From Anaerobacillus arseniciselenatis (lineage in GTDB: Bacteria > Bacillota > Bacilli > Bacillales > Anaerobacillaceae): a stretch of DNA of 64,000 bases. The notes under the pieces are model-generated. The model was not told the DNA's origin, did no database searches, and saw only the letters and a list, made by a program, of their open reading frames with translations. The stretch lies in assembly GCF_001865995.1 (NCBI RefSeq), contig NZ_MLQQ01000035.1, positions 82,369 through 146,368 on the forward strand. The letters run 5' to 3'. This document shows, piece after piece, positions 17,006-25,694 of the stretch (positions are counted from its first letter, which is position 1; each line of letters begins with the position of its first letter). Both the position numbers and the translations under genes were made by a program.

Positions 17006-18427
17006 ATGGCTTTACATTGGATGCATTTGTTACCCGTTGATCGATACATCGTTCGAACGAGTACAGAGATTAACGAATTTGATCGGAAACTCATTACATT
17101 ATTATATCAGCCTTTAATAGGAGCAATCGCTCATAGCCTTTATTTTGCGTTAGCTAGTGAGTTAGAGCGAGATCAATATACATGTGAAGAAACGACCCAC
17201 AAAACGTTAATGACGATGATGGGAATTCCTTTAGATAAAATTTACGAGGAGCGAAAAAAGTTAGAAGCTATTGGTCTTCTAAAGGTTTATAAAAAGAAAG
17301 AAGAAGATACGGTCACCTATTTATACGAGATACAAAAACCATTTTCTCCTCTTGAATTTTTTAAGGACGACGTTTTAAGTGTTTACTTATACAACCGTGT
17401 CGGCAAACATCGTTATTTACAACTAAGAGATCGTTTTACATTAGATAAATTTAATAAAGACAACTTCGATGATACTACTGTTTCTTTTAGTGACGTTTTT
17501 ACTTCTTTACACCATTCTGAAATTTCGTCTCATCAAGGAGAATTATCATCGACCCTAGCAATTGAAGAAGGACAAGAAATAGTCACTCATAAAGACCATT
17601 CTTATAAAATATTTGAAGAAACTTTTGATTTTTCAATGTTAACTGCTCACTTATCAAGCATGATTAACCCAAGAAAGTTATTAACAGATAACGTACGTGA
17701 TACCATCATTCGGTTAGCCTTTGTTTATCGAATGGATCCACTTGAAATGAGTAAAGTAATTCAAGATTCGTTGTTACAAGATGATACTGTTGATATAGAT
17801 GTATTACGAGAAAAGGTTAAAAACTGGTATCGGTTTACGCATACTAGTGAGCCACCAGCGTTAGGGTTAAGAACGCACCCAGAACATCTGCGCACGATTG
17901 TTGGACGAGCTCCAACAAATGAAGAAGAGGAAATGGTTTTACATTACGAAACTGCCTCTCCTTTAACGCTTTTGGAAAGTCGTTCTGATGGTGCAAAAGT
18001 TCCGGTAGCTGACGTGAAAATTGTTGAAACGTTACTTTTAGATTATAAGCTTCTCCCTGGCGTAGCCAATGTCTTGATTGACTTTGTCCTTAAAATGAGC
18101 AATATGAAGCTGCCTAAACCGTTAGTAGAAAAAATCGCAGGGCAATGGGCGCGTAAAAATGTAAAAAACGTTAAAGAGGCAATGGAATTAGCGAAGGCAG
18201 AATTTAAAGATCGGAGTCAATGGAATCAAAAATCAGATTCTGCACAAGCAAAAGGGAATTCCGTGAAGCGCCAATCTTCAAATCGGTATGTAAAAAAAGA
18301 TCGTCTACCGAAATGGTTAACTGAGGAGAAAAAGGATACAAAAGGCGAACAAGATGATGACCTGTCTAAACTTAAAGAAGAGCTTGAAGGAAAAATGAAG
18401 CAATTTAAATCACAAAAGGAGGTTTAA
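17006..18427 (+). CDS. dnaB: Replication initiation and membrane-attachment protein DnaB
   Basis: Firmicute DnaB, a helicase-loading accessory protein that works with DnaD and DnaI at oriC and on restart forks; 473 aa. The N-terminal winged-helix region (LLPVDRYIVRTS ... LYQPLIGAIAHSLY) and the C-terminal DnaD-like repeat (about 310-420, with LPKPLVEKIAGQWARKNVKNVKEAMELA split over the YxxxIxxxW pattern) are recognisable. The tail is Lys-rich and disordered. ATG 17006 is preferred, since AGGTG (16992-16996) is 9 bp away; the in-frame GTG 16994 overlaps it. dnaI follows after 3 bp. Confidence 0.93.
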   Translation: MALHWMHLLPVDRYIVRTSTEINEFDRKLITLLYQPLIGAIAHSLYFALASELERDQYTCEETTHKTLMTMMGIPLDKIYEERKKLEAIGLLKVYKKKEEDTVTYLYEIQKPFSPLEFFKDDVLSVYLYNRVGKHRYLQLRDRFTLDKFNKDNFDDTTVSFSDVFTSLHHSEISSHQGELSSTLAIEEGQEIVTHKDHSYKIFEETFDFSMLTAHLSSMINPRKLLTDNVRDTIIRLAFVYRMDPLEMSKVIQDSLLQDDTVDIDVLREKVKNWYRFTHTSEPPALGLRTHPEHLRTIVGRAPTNEEEEMVLHYETASPLTLLESRSDGAKVPVADVKIVETLLLDYKLLPGVANVLIDFVLKMSNMKLPKPLVEKIAGQWARKNVKNVKEAMELAKAEFKDRSQWNQKSDSAQAKGNSVKRQSSNRYVKKDRLPKWLTEEKKDTKGEQDDDLSKLKEELEGKMKQFKSQKEV

Positions 18428-18430
18428 ACA

Positions 18431-19366
18431 GTGGAATCTATTCAAGAAGCGTTAAAAAGAATGCCAACTTCTAATAATATTTTAAATCAATTCGAAAAAA
18501 TTAAAGAGGAAGTTCTTACTGATAAAACCATCCAACAATTTATTCAAGCTAATCCAGCTATTGAAGATGCAGAGCTCGATCGTAACATTTCTCGTTTATT
18601 TGAATTTCGCAACGAACGAAACAATTGTATACGTTGTACAAGCTTACAGTCATGTCCGAATCTAATGAAAGGGTACGAGCCCCAGTTATACACGGAACGA
18701 AATAAAATTCTAATTCGTTATAATAAATGTCACAAAAAAACGGCAAATGATGAACGAAGCCGTCAGATTGAACTTATTAAAAGTCTTTATGTCCCGAAAG
18801 AAATCCTTTCGGCATCGTTTGAAACTCTTCATAAAGATAATCGTTCAAGAATTACGGCGATCGCCAAAGCTTTTGAGTTTGCCTCAACAGCAAATCCTGG
18901 AGAAACAGGAAACGGTCTTTATTTTCATGGACAATTTGGGGTAGGGAAGACGTACATTATGGGCGCGGTAGCTAATTTATTGGCTGACCGGAACATCGCC
19001 TCAATGCTAGTTTATACGCCTGACTTTTTCCGTGAACTAAAAAGTGGCATTCACGATGGCTCTTACATTGAAAAACTTGAAATCGTCAAAAACGCACCTG
19101 TACTAATTTTAGACGACCTCGGTGCAGAAACGATGTCTAGTTGGATAAGAGATGATATATTAGGAGTTATTTTGCAACATAGAATGCTAGAAAAACTTCC
19201 GACGTTATACACTTCAAACTACGATTTTGAGCTGTTAGAAGAGCACTTAGCTTATTCACAAAAAGGTGGCGTTGAGCAGTTAAAATCGAAGCGGATTATG
19301 GAGCGCATCCGACATTTCGCTGAACCTGTTTATATTGAAGGAGAAAACCGACGAGGTTCGATGTAA
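18431..19366 (+). CDS. dnaI: Primosomal protein DnaI (helicase loader)
   Basis: AAA+ ATPase that loads the replicative helicase, 311 aa. The N-terminal helicase-binding domain carries a zinc cluster (CIRCTSLQSC and a later Cys-His in NKCHK). The AAA+ domain has Walker A GQFGVGKT (167-174), Walker B VLILDDLGAE, and a late arginine-rich segment SKRIMERIR. The start is GTG, with AAGGAGG inside the last codons of dnaB; the two form an operon. Confidence 0.95.
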   Translation: MESIQEALKRMPTSNNILNQFEKIKEEVLTDKTIQQFIQANPAIEDAELDRNISRLFEFRNERNNCIRCTSLQSCPNLMKGYEPQLYTERNKILIRYNKCHKKTANDERSRQIELIKSLYVPKEILSASFETLHKDNRSRITAIAKAFEFASTANPGETGNGLYFHGQFGVGKTYIMGAVANLLADRNIASMLVYTPDFFRELKSGIHDGSYIEKLEIVKNAPVLILDDLGAETMSSWIRDDILGVILQHRMLEKLPTLYTSNYDFELLEEHLAYSQKGGVEQLKSKRIMERIRHFAEPVYIEGENRRGSM

Positions 19367-19368
19367 AA

Positions 19369-19545
19369 TGAAAATTTAAAATGTAAAATTAAAAATGAGT
19401 ATTAAGAATCGTTACTTATAAACAAGGAATCCTTAACTAAAAATTATTTATAATTTAACTTTAACTTATTCGAAGAGTAGGAGAAGAATGGTGAAATTGT
19501 GAATTTTAAATTGAATTGTAAATTATACATTCATCTTCGAAATAT
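19369..19545 (+). repeat. AT-rich repeat hairpin (AAAATTTAAAATGTAAAATT type)
   Basis: Left part AAAATTTAAAATGTAAAATT-like (from about 19370) and right part AATTTTAAATTGAATTGTAAATT-like (about 19500-19530), with CTTCGAA near both the middle and the end. It resembles family 4 in layout but with different units. It fills the start of the 440 bp gap between dnaI and mqnC. Confidence 0.6.
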
Positions 19546-19594
19546 GTTAGGATAATAATAGAATTGTGTAGTAGAATATTTATTTTTAATAGAA

Positions 19595-19716
19595 CTGAGT
19601 GAATTTCATAATTACCAAAATCAAGCCACATCACACAATATATAGTTTGCGAATGGTTTTGACGCAACTGTATATTGATCTTTGTGGCGAAAATAATGAA
19701 TTATGAAATTCATTAA
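19595..19716 (+). repeat. MITE-like element (family 3), copy 2
   Basis: TGAATTTCATAATT at 19600-19613 and AATTATGAAATTCA at 19699-19712 are perfect inverted ends. The outer flanks are TGAG on the left and TTAA on the right, as in copy 3. The interior shares GCCACATCAC and TATATTGATCTT with copy 3. Confidence 0.85.
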
Positions 19717-19806
19717 ACTATAATGCAAATAATAAAATCGCAACTAGCATGTGGTGACGATAATCCGTCATAATGTTTTTTATAAAAGAGAGATGGGGGT
19801 TATACG

Positions 19807-20916
19807 ATGACAATTGATCGAATTCTTGAGCGTGCGCTAAACGGTGAGCGCCTAACGATTGAAGATGCTATATTCTTATATGAAAGCGACGAAGTTGAAA
19901 AAATTGGTGCTGCTGCAAATCAAATTATGAAAAAGTGGCATCCGGAACCGGTGACTACTTTTGTCATTGGCCGTAATGTGAATTACACAAATGTTTGTGA
20001 TACGTATTGTCGCTTTTGTGCTTTTTATAGAGCACCAGGAAGTGAAGGCTCATATGTATTAGATGATGAAATGATTTTAGAGAAGATCCAAGAAACTGAA
20101 GATGTAAACGGCACGGAAATTTTAATGCAAGGTGGTACTCATCCAGATCTTCCACTTAGCTATTACACCAATTTATTACGAAAAATTAAAGAGCGTTTTC
20201 CAAATATAACGATGCACTCTTTTTCTCCTGCAGAAGTTTGGAAAATAGTTGAGGTTTCAGGATTAAGTTTAAAAGAAGTGTTACTGCAATTAAAAGAAGC
20301 AGGACTTGATTCAATTCCTGGTGGCGGGGCTGAAATCTTAGATGACCGCACAAGGCAAAAAATAAGTAAACAAAAAGGCTCGTGGGAAAAGTGGATCGAA
20401 TGTATGAAGATGGTGAAAAAAGTAGGCATGCATGGGACGGCAACGATGGTAATTGGCTTTGGCGAGTCGTATGAAGAGCGTGCATTACATCTTCAACGAA
20501 TTCGTGATGCTCAAGATGATGCGAATTGCTTTTTAGCATTTATTCCATGGACGTTCCAGCCAGATAACACGAACTTAAAAGCTGAAAAAGTAACTCCAGA
20601 AGAATATTTAAAGAATTTAGCGATCTCAAGACTGTTTTTAGACAACATCCCTAATTTCCAATCTTCATGGGTAACGATGGGACCTGAAATTGGTAAGAAA
20701 TCACTTTCATACGGATGTAACGACTTTGGAAGTACAATGATGGAAGAAAATGTTGTTTCTGCTGCAGGTGCGACTCATAAAGTAAACACGAATTTAATTT
20801 TACGCCTTATTCGCGAAGCAGGAAAAGTTCCGGCACAGCGCGATACAAAGTATAATACTCTACATGTCTTTGATGAAGAGGAAAAGACAGATAAAGATTT
20901 TGTTATGCAAAATTAA
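19807..20916 (+). CDS. mqnC: Cyclic dehypoxanthinyl futalosine synthase (MqnC)
   Basis: Radical-SAM enzyme of the futalosine route to menaquinone, cyclising dehypoxanthine futalosine; 369 aa. The 4Fe-4S motif is CX3CX2C at Cys64, Cys68 and Cys71 (NVCDTYCRFCAF), followed by the GTEILMQGG and GGGAEIL blocks typical of MqnC. The ATG has a GATGGGGG ribosome-binding site. No other mqn gene is in the window, so the rest of the pathway must lie elsewhere. It sits alone between dnaI and ytxC, where Bacillus subtilis has no such gene, and ends at a terminator. Confidence 0.93.
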   Translation: MTIDRILERALNGERLTIEDAIFLYESDEVEKIGAAANQIMKKWHPEPVTTFVIGRNVNYTNVCDTYCRFCAFYRAPGSEGSYVLDDEMILEKIQETEDVNGTEILMQGGTHPDLPLSYYTNLLRKIKERFPNITMHSFSPAEVWKIVEVSGLSLKEVLLQLKEAGLDSIPGGGAEILDDRTRQKISKQKGSWEKWIECMKMVKKVGMHGTATMVIGFGESYEERALHLQRIRDAQDDANCFLAFIPWTFQPDNTNLKAEKVTPEEYLKNLAISRLFLDNIPNFQSSWVTMGPEIGKKSLSYGCNDFGSTMMEENVVSAAGATHKVNTNLILRLIREAGKVPAQRDTKYNTLHVFDEEEKTDKDFVMQN

Positions 20917-20926
20917 TATATATATG

Positions 20927-20974
20927 AAGAGTTGTGCAGTAAGTGTCTAACACATTTTGCACAACTCTTTTTTA
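20927..20974 (+). terminator. Terminator after mqnC
   Basis: AGAGTTGTGCA (20928-20938) pairs with TGCACAACTCT (20958-20968); the loop region contains AAGTGTCTAACACATT, and six T residues follow. Confidence 0.9.
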
Positions 20975-21104
20975 TGCTTACGCAATACTGGTTCACTTAC
21001 TTTTCTTTAATTTCAAACATTTAATCATTTTTTAAGATAAGCTCCCATATACATGTAAAGAAAAATGGACACTAGTTCGTAGATTGTTGTGGGAGGGGCT
21101 TCTA

Positions 21105-21959
21105 TTGATAGAGATATATTTGCAAAATAAGCTCGATCGGTATAATTTATTTAAAGATTTTAAGTCGGGGCTACATGCCTTTATTAAAAATGGTGTAGTT
21201 GAACTTTCGTTAGCAAGTGACAGATTGATCATAAAAGTAGAAGAAAACTTTGATTTCGAAGAGACGATAAAGCCCGTGATTTCGGAAATTTTGAAAAGGC
21301 ATGTCATAGAAACGAAGGAGAAAATCTGGCTTTTAGATATTGTTAGTAACATCTTTTTTTATGATGACCAGGAAGAGCAAGAACAAATATTAGCGATAGC
21401 AAAATCGATTCTTGCTGGTGAGCGGTTAGATCTTCCTAATGTTTCAAAAGTCTTTGCAACGGAAAAAATTATTTATGGTGCTTTTTCGGAATTTTTATCG
21501 CGAGACTGCAAGTTCTGTTACGAGTCATTTTTAACGTTTCGCTTAAAAAGTTATTTAGACAAACTAATAGATTGTGTTGAAATGTCCATTGATGAATATC
21601 AACTTGAACAAGAGTATCAAAATTTAGTTGAAAGCTTTCGTTATTATATAAAAAAGCGCCCGCCTAAACTAAATTGCGTTCATCTCGTCATCGATAAACG
21701 TTTTACTTTTTATGATGAATATTTCCACCTCATTACCGATGAGAAGCTTGAGGGCTATTTAGACAGGGAAATTGTTTTTGAAAAGGGTATCCCAATACAA
21801 GAAATGGTGATAAGCCCTCTTGTTAGTATTGCTCCTAAAGAGATACACTTATATAGTGATGAAATCGATCACGGAGTCATTCAATCCATTCAAAATATTT
21901 TTCAGGAAAAAGTCAAATTTTATAGTAAAGATTCTTTCCATAAAACAGCTGTAAAATAA
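21105..21959 (+). CDS. ytxC: Sporulation protein YtxC
   Basis: A soluble protein of about 284 aa matching the YtxC family, which is confined to spore formers and sits between dnaI and thrS. It is predicted cytosolic with no catalytic motif visible; a CKFCYESF segment lies mid-protein. The best start is TTG 21105, placed 6 bp after GGGAGGGG (21091-21098); the frame is open further upstream without a ribosome-binding site. Function is unknown beyond the sporulation link in Bacillus. Confidence 0.85.
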   Translation: MIEIYLQNKLDRYNLFKDFKSGLHAFIKNGVVELSLASDRLIIKVEENFDFEETIKPVISEILKRHVIETKEKIWLLDIVSNIFFYDDQEEQEQILAIAKSILAGERLDLPNVSKVFATEKIIYGAFSEFLSRDCKFCYESFLTFRLKSYLDKLIDCVEMSIDEYQLEQEYQNLVESFRYYIKKRPPKLNCVHLVIDKRFTFYDEYFHLITDEKLEGYLDREIVFEKGIPIQEMVISPLVSIAPKEIHLYSDEIDHGVIQSIQNIFQEKVKFYSKDSFHKTAVK

Positions 21960-21987
21960 AATTTTAAATGTTGGGTTTAATATACAC

Positions 21988-22016
21988 TTGATTTTCTGTT
22001 AAGAAATTCATATAAT
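21988..22016 (+). promoter_or_regulatory. Promoter of thrS leader
   Basis: TTGATT (21988-21993), a 17 bp spacer and TATAAT (22011-22016), just before the T-box leader. It fits a vegetative sigma-A promoter. Confidence 0.75.
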
Positions 22017-22022
22017 ACGTAC

Positions 22023-22482
22023 ATATGATAATTAAATCCAACAAAAGTTTTGATGAGGACACGAGTTTTATTTTACGGTTCAAAGAGAGGGAAGTAGTGC
22101 TGAGAGCTTCCTAACACGAAAATAATTCTTACCACCTCTGAACTTCAGTAGGGAACTAATAGTATCTACTGACGGCTACAACCGTTATTTCTCATGAGCT
22201 ACTAGGATAGAAGTTCAAAAAGAGGATAACGAGAGGCGAGAAGGTCGAGGAAGCGTAGCTACGAGCATAAGCTTGCACTCCGTAAGCATATGCACCGCAC
22301 GAAGGAAAAGTTTTTTCTTTTCCGAGCAACGGAGCGTATTTTAGTAATACGTGAGTAGCGGAGTAGCAAGCTGACGAAGAGACCGCTGTCTATCGTTACC
22401 GCATTTTTTGAACACCCATAGTAGAAATGAGGGTGGAACCACGAGCACACACTCGTCCCTTTGTAGGGATGGGTGTTTTTTT
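22023..22482 (+). promoter_or_regulatory. T-box leader (threonyl), with enlarged stem III
   Basis: Stem I closes with GGTTCAAAGAGG / CCTCTGAAC and presents Thr codon ACC at 22131-22133. A stem II (CAGTAG / CTACTG) and a small ACGG..CCGT hairpin follow. The conserved T-box AGGGTGGAACCACG is at 22430-22443, and the terminator is CACTCGTCCC / GGGATGGGTG (22450-22475) plus seven T. Uncharged tRNA-Thr would favour the antiterminator and thrS expression. Stem III (GTTCAAAAA 22213-22221 with TTTTTGAAC 22405-22413) encloses about 180 nt instead of the usual few tens. Confidence 0.92.
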
Positions 22483-22619
22483 GTGTTCGCTGTTAATTGG
22501 TTAGTGGTTTGTTGGTAGGTAATAAGTCGAAAGTCGGAAAGTGTCCGCCATCTTCCTTAAATGGTGATGAGGTAGGTCACAATGAGTGAAATCAAATTTA
22601 GAAAGAGGAGTGTTAAAAC

Positions 22620-24530
22620 ATGGAACAAATTAAAATTACGTTCCCAGATGGAGCGATACGGGAGTACGATAAAGGAGTTACAACTGAAGATATAGCTGCT
22701 TCAATTAGCCCAGGGTTAAAGAAAAAAGCGGTAGCAGGTAAAGTAGATGATAAAGTTGTTGACCTACTTTTACCAATTACAGAAGATTCAGCTGTTGAAA
22801 TTGTTACACTTGATTCAAAAGAAGGGTTAGAAGTTTATCGTCATAGTACTGCCCACTTAATGGCACAAGCGATTAAACGACTATACCCTGATGTGAAACT
22901 AGGGATTGGACCAGTCATTGAAAATGGCTTCTACTATGATATTGATATGGAGCACAATTTAACACCAGAAGATTTACCGGCGATTGAAAAAGAAATGAAA
23001 AAAATCATTAATGAAAATTTTAAAATCGAACGCAAAGTCGTTGTTCGTGAAGAAGCATTACGTATTTACGAAGAACTTGGCGATCATTTAAAAATTGAAT
23101 TAATTCGTGAGCTTCCAGAAGGTGAAGAAATTTCAATTTACGAGCAAGGTGAGTTTTTTGATCTTTGCCGTGGACCACATCTTCCGTCAACTAGTAAAAT
23201 TAAAGCATATAAACTGATGAGCATTGCAGGTGCATATTGGCGCGGTGATAGCGATAACCAAATGTTGCAAAGAATCTATGGGACAGCTTTCCCGAAACAA
23301 GGGGAACTAGATGAATACTTACACTTTATCGAAGAAGCACAAAAGCGTGACCACCGCAAATTAGGTAAAGAGTTGCAACTGTTTATGTTCTCTGAAGAAT
23401 CACCAGGGATGCCGTTTTACTTACCGAAAGGGCAAATTGTTCGTACCGAGTTAGAAGACTTCTCAAGAGAATTGCAACGAAAAGCTGGTTATGATGAAGT
23501 TCGTACACCGTTTATGATGAACCAACGTCTTTGGGAGCAATCAGGTCACTGGGATCATTACCACGAAAATATGTACTTCTCAGAAGTAGATAATACGAAA
23601 TTTGCAATGAAACCGATGAACTGCCCAGGTCATATGATGATTTTCAAAAATGAGCTACATTCTTATCGTGACCTTCCAATACGCATGGCTGAATTTGGAC
23701 AAGTTCACCGTCACGAATTAAGTGGTGCCTTAAACGGTATGATCCGTGTTCGTACGTTTACACAGGATGATGCTCACATCTTTGCGACACCGGAGCAAAT
23801 TGAAAGTGAAATTAAAGAAGTTTTCCACTTAATTGATAAGATTTATACAACATTCGGCTTCGAATACTCTGTTGAATTATCGACGCGTCCTGAAAAATCA
23901 ATGGGTGATGATAAGCTTTGGGATCAAGCAGAAACAGCACTGCGCAACGTACTCGTAGATCTTGATTTAGATTATCAATTAAATGAAGGTGATGGCGCGT
24001 TTTACGGACCGAAAATCGACTTCCACATTAAAGATGCCTTAAAGCGTAGTCATCAATGTGCAACGATCCAAGTAGATTTCCAAATGCCTGAGAAGTTCGA
24101 TTTAACATACGTTGACGAAAACAACAATAAAGTTCCACCGGTTGTTATTCATCGTGCGATTTACGGCTCGATTGATCGTTTCTTCGGAATTTTAGTTGAG
24201 CACTTTGCTGGAGCATTTCCAACTTGGTTAGCTCCTGTACAAGTAGAGATTATCCCAGTAAATGACGTCCACCTTGAGTATGCTAAGCAAGTAAAAGCAA
24301 AGCTTCAAGAAGCGGATGTTCGTGTTCATATTGACACTCGAAACGAAAAAATGGGCTATAAAATTCGCGAGGCACAAATGCAAAAAACACCATATATTCT
24401 CGTGTTAGGTGATAAAGAGCAAGAGGACAATTCTGTGAATGTTCGTAAATATGGGGAACAAAAATCAGAAGCAGTGGGTCTTGAATCGTTTATCTTCAAT
24501 ATTAAAGAAGAAATCACAACAAGAAAATAA
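22620..24530 (+). CDS. thrS: Threonyl-tRNA synthetase
   Basis: Class II synthetase, 636 aa, full length. Order: TGS domain (about 1-63), the SAD editing domain (about 64-240, with HSTAHLMAQA and CRGPHLPST), the catalytic core (motif 2 MIRVRTFTQDDAHIF; zinc ligands Cys in NCPGHM, His in VHRHE and a later His in VVIHRA), and the anticodon-binding domain (about 540-636). It is controlled by the upstream T-box. GAGGAG precedes the ATG. A family-2 repeat hairpin ends the unit. Confidence 0.97.
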   Translation: MEQIKITFPDGAIREYDKGVTTEDIAASISPGLKKKAVAGKVDDKVVDLLLPITEDSAVEIVTLDSKEGLEVYRHSTAHLMAQAIKRLYPDVKLGIGPVIENGFYYDIDMEHNLTPEDLPAIEKEMKKIINENFKIERKVVVREEALRIYEELGDHLKIELIRELPEGEEISIYEQGEFFDLCRGPHLPSTSKIKAYKLMSIAGAYWRGDSDNQMLQRIYGTAFPKQGELDEYLHFIEEAQKRDHRKLGKELQLFMFSEESPGMPFYLPKGQIVRTELEDFSRELQRKAGYDEVRTPFMMNQRLWEQSGHWDHYHENMYFSEVDNTKFAMKPMNCPGHMMIFKNELHSYRDLPIRMAEFGQVHRHELSGALNGMIRVRTFTQDDAHIFATPEQIESEIKEVFHLIDKIYTTFGFEYSVELSTRPEKSMGDDKLWDQAETALRNVLVDLDLDYQLNEGDGAFYGPKIDFHIKDALKRSHQCATIQVDFQMPEKFDLTYVDENNNKVPPVVIHRAIYGSIDRFFGILVEHFAGAFPTWLAPVQVEIIPVNDVHLEYAKQVKAKLQEADVRVHIDTRNEKMGYKIREAQMQKTPYILVLGDKEQEDNSVNVRKYGEQKSEAVGLESFIFNIKEEITTRK

Positions 24531-24535
24531 TATAG

Positions 24536-24664
24536 AAAAAGGACTGTCCCATAAGTGTCAGACACCATGTAGAGCTAATTAAATATAGACGTACAAATTT
24601 ATTAACCGTCTATATTTGGTGCCCAACGGTGTCTGACACTTTCTTTTGGACAGTCCCTTTTTTC
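24536..24664 (+). repeat. GTGTCAGACAC element (family 2), thrS terminator
   Basis: Outer arms AAGGACTGTCC / GGACAGTCCCTTTTTT, inner GTGTCAGACACC / GGTGTCTGACAC, and central AATATAGACG / CGTCTATATT. The T-run makes it a good terminator for thrS. Confidence 0.85.
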
Positions 24665-24692
24665 ATATTTCATAAAACTGTTGCATTTTTGT

Positions 24693-24706
24693 CAGGGAAA
24701 CCCCTA
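24693..24706 (+). promoter_or_regulatory. NreC-like inverted motif before the sensor operon
   Basis: CAGGGAAACCCCTA is an inverted GGG/CCC motif resembling the staphylococcal NreC consensus TAGGGN4CCCCTA. It lies 47 bp before the lipoprotein start, so the NarL-type regulator encoded downstream could bind here. The assignment is inference. Confidence 0.45.
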
Positions 24707-24752
24707 ATGACTCCTATATACTTGAAGTAGATATAGATTAGGGGGGCTATCT

Positions 24753-25694
24753 ATGCGTTTTCGTAATATGAAAATACTATTTATTGCTATGATGTTACTT
24801 TTGACAGCAACGGCATGTTCCGATACAGAAAAAAGTGGTATTCCGCTAGCGAAGGAAGTGGCTGCGGCTGCGACTAATACCGAAGAACTTTTATTAATTG
24901 ATGATGATGAAGAAACTTTTAAAATAGCCATTGCTTCCATTTTATCGATAAGAGAAACACACAGAACGTATAATAAATTTTTGAACTATATCGAAAGAGA
25001 GCTCGGTATGCCAGTTGAAATTGTTCAAAAGCAAACATATTCAGAGATTAAGCGAGCTTTTGAACGAGGAGAAGTGGATGCAGGTATCGTCTGTGCTTAT
25101 TTAGCGGTACTCGGCAATGATGCAGGGATTTTTGAAAGTGTTGCAAAGCCTATACGTAACGATGATGAAGTCTTTAAATCTTATATAATCGTAAAAAAAG
25201 ATGCTGATTACCAATCATTATTAGACCTTAAAGATAAAAGCTTTGCTTTTTCTGATCCACTCTCGTATTCAGGGTTTTTGTTTCCGAATTATGAATTGAG
25301 AAAATCAGGGTATGATGTCGGTAACTTTTTTGAAAAAACATATTTTACGTATAGCCATGATAACACGATAGTAGCGGTTGCTAATGGTCTAGTTGACGGT
25401 GGCTCTACCCATAGTGATGTATATAAACAACTAAAACAAGAAAACGATCCGATAATAGATGAAATTAAAATCATCGGGAAAGGGCCTGATGTAGGGAATT
25501 CTCCTTTGGTCGTTAGACCAGATATGGATGAGGAAATAAAAGAAAGACTCGTCGATGTAGTGTTGTCTATGCACGAGAGTAACTACGGTAACAGAGCACT
25601 TAAGAAATTAAATGTTGATCACTTTATAAAACCTGCCCCTAACTTATATGAACCAATTAATGAAATGTTAGTTGAGCTAGGAGAAACGAAATGA
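24753..25694 (+). CDS. PhnD-like substrate-binding lipoprotein (likely sensor partner)
   Basis: A 313 aa exported lipoprotein. The signal peptide ends in the lipobox LTATAC (Cys22). The mature part is a PhnD/periplasmic-binding-protein type II domain, with the family hallmark DPLSYSGFLFP at 168-178 and a PLVVRPDMDEE-type C-terminal block. PhnD relatives bind phosphonate, phosphite or other oxyanions. No ABC permease or ATPase gene is nearby; its stop overlaps the start of a histidine kinase by 4 bp. It therefore more likely presents a ligand to the kinase, as AioX/ArxX do for AioS/ArxS. Start ATG with GGGGGGC upstream. Ligand unknown. Confidence 0.85.
   Translation: MRFRNMKILFIAMMLLLTATACSDTEKSGIPLAKEVAAAATNTEELLLIDDDEETFKIAIASILSIRETHRTYNKFLNYIERELGMPVEIVQKQTYSEIKRAFERGEVDAGIVCAYLAVLGNDAGIFESVAKPIRNDDEVFKSYIIVKKDADYQSLLDLKDKSFAFSDPLSYSGFLFPNYELRKSGYDVGNFFEKTYFTYSHDNTIVAVANGLVDGGSTHSDVYKQLKQENDPIIDEIKIIGKGPDVGNSPLVVRPDMDEEIKERLVDVVLSMHESNYGNRALKKLNVDHFIKPAPNLYEPINEMLVELGETK

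Noticed and set aside
22259..22450. A minus-strand open frame in the thrS leader
   Set aside because: It lies wholly inside the T-box RNA, antisense to conserved structural elements, with no start signals.
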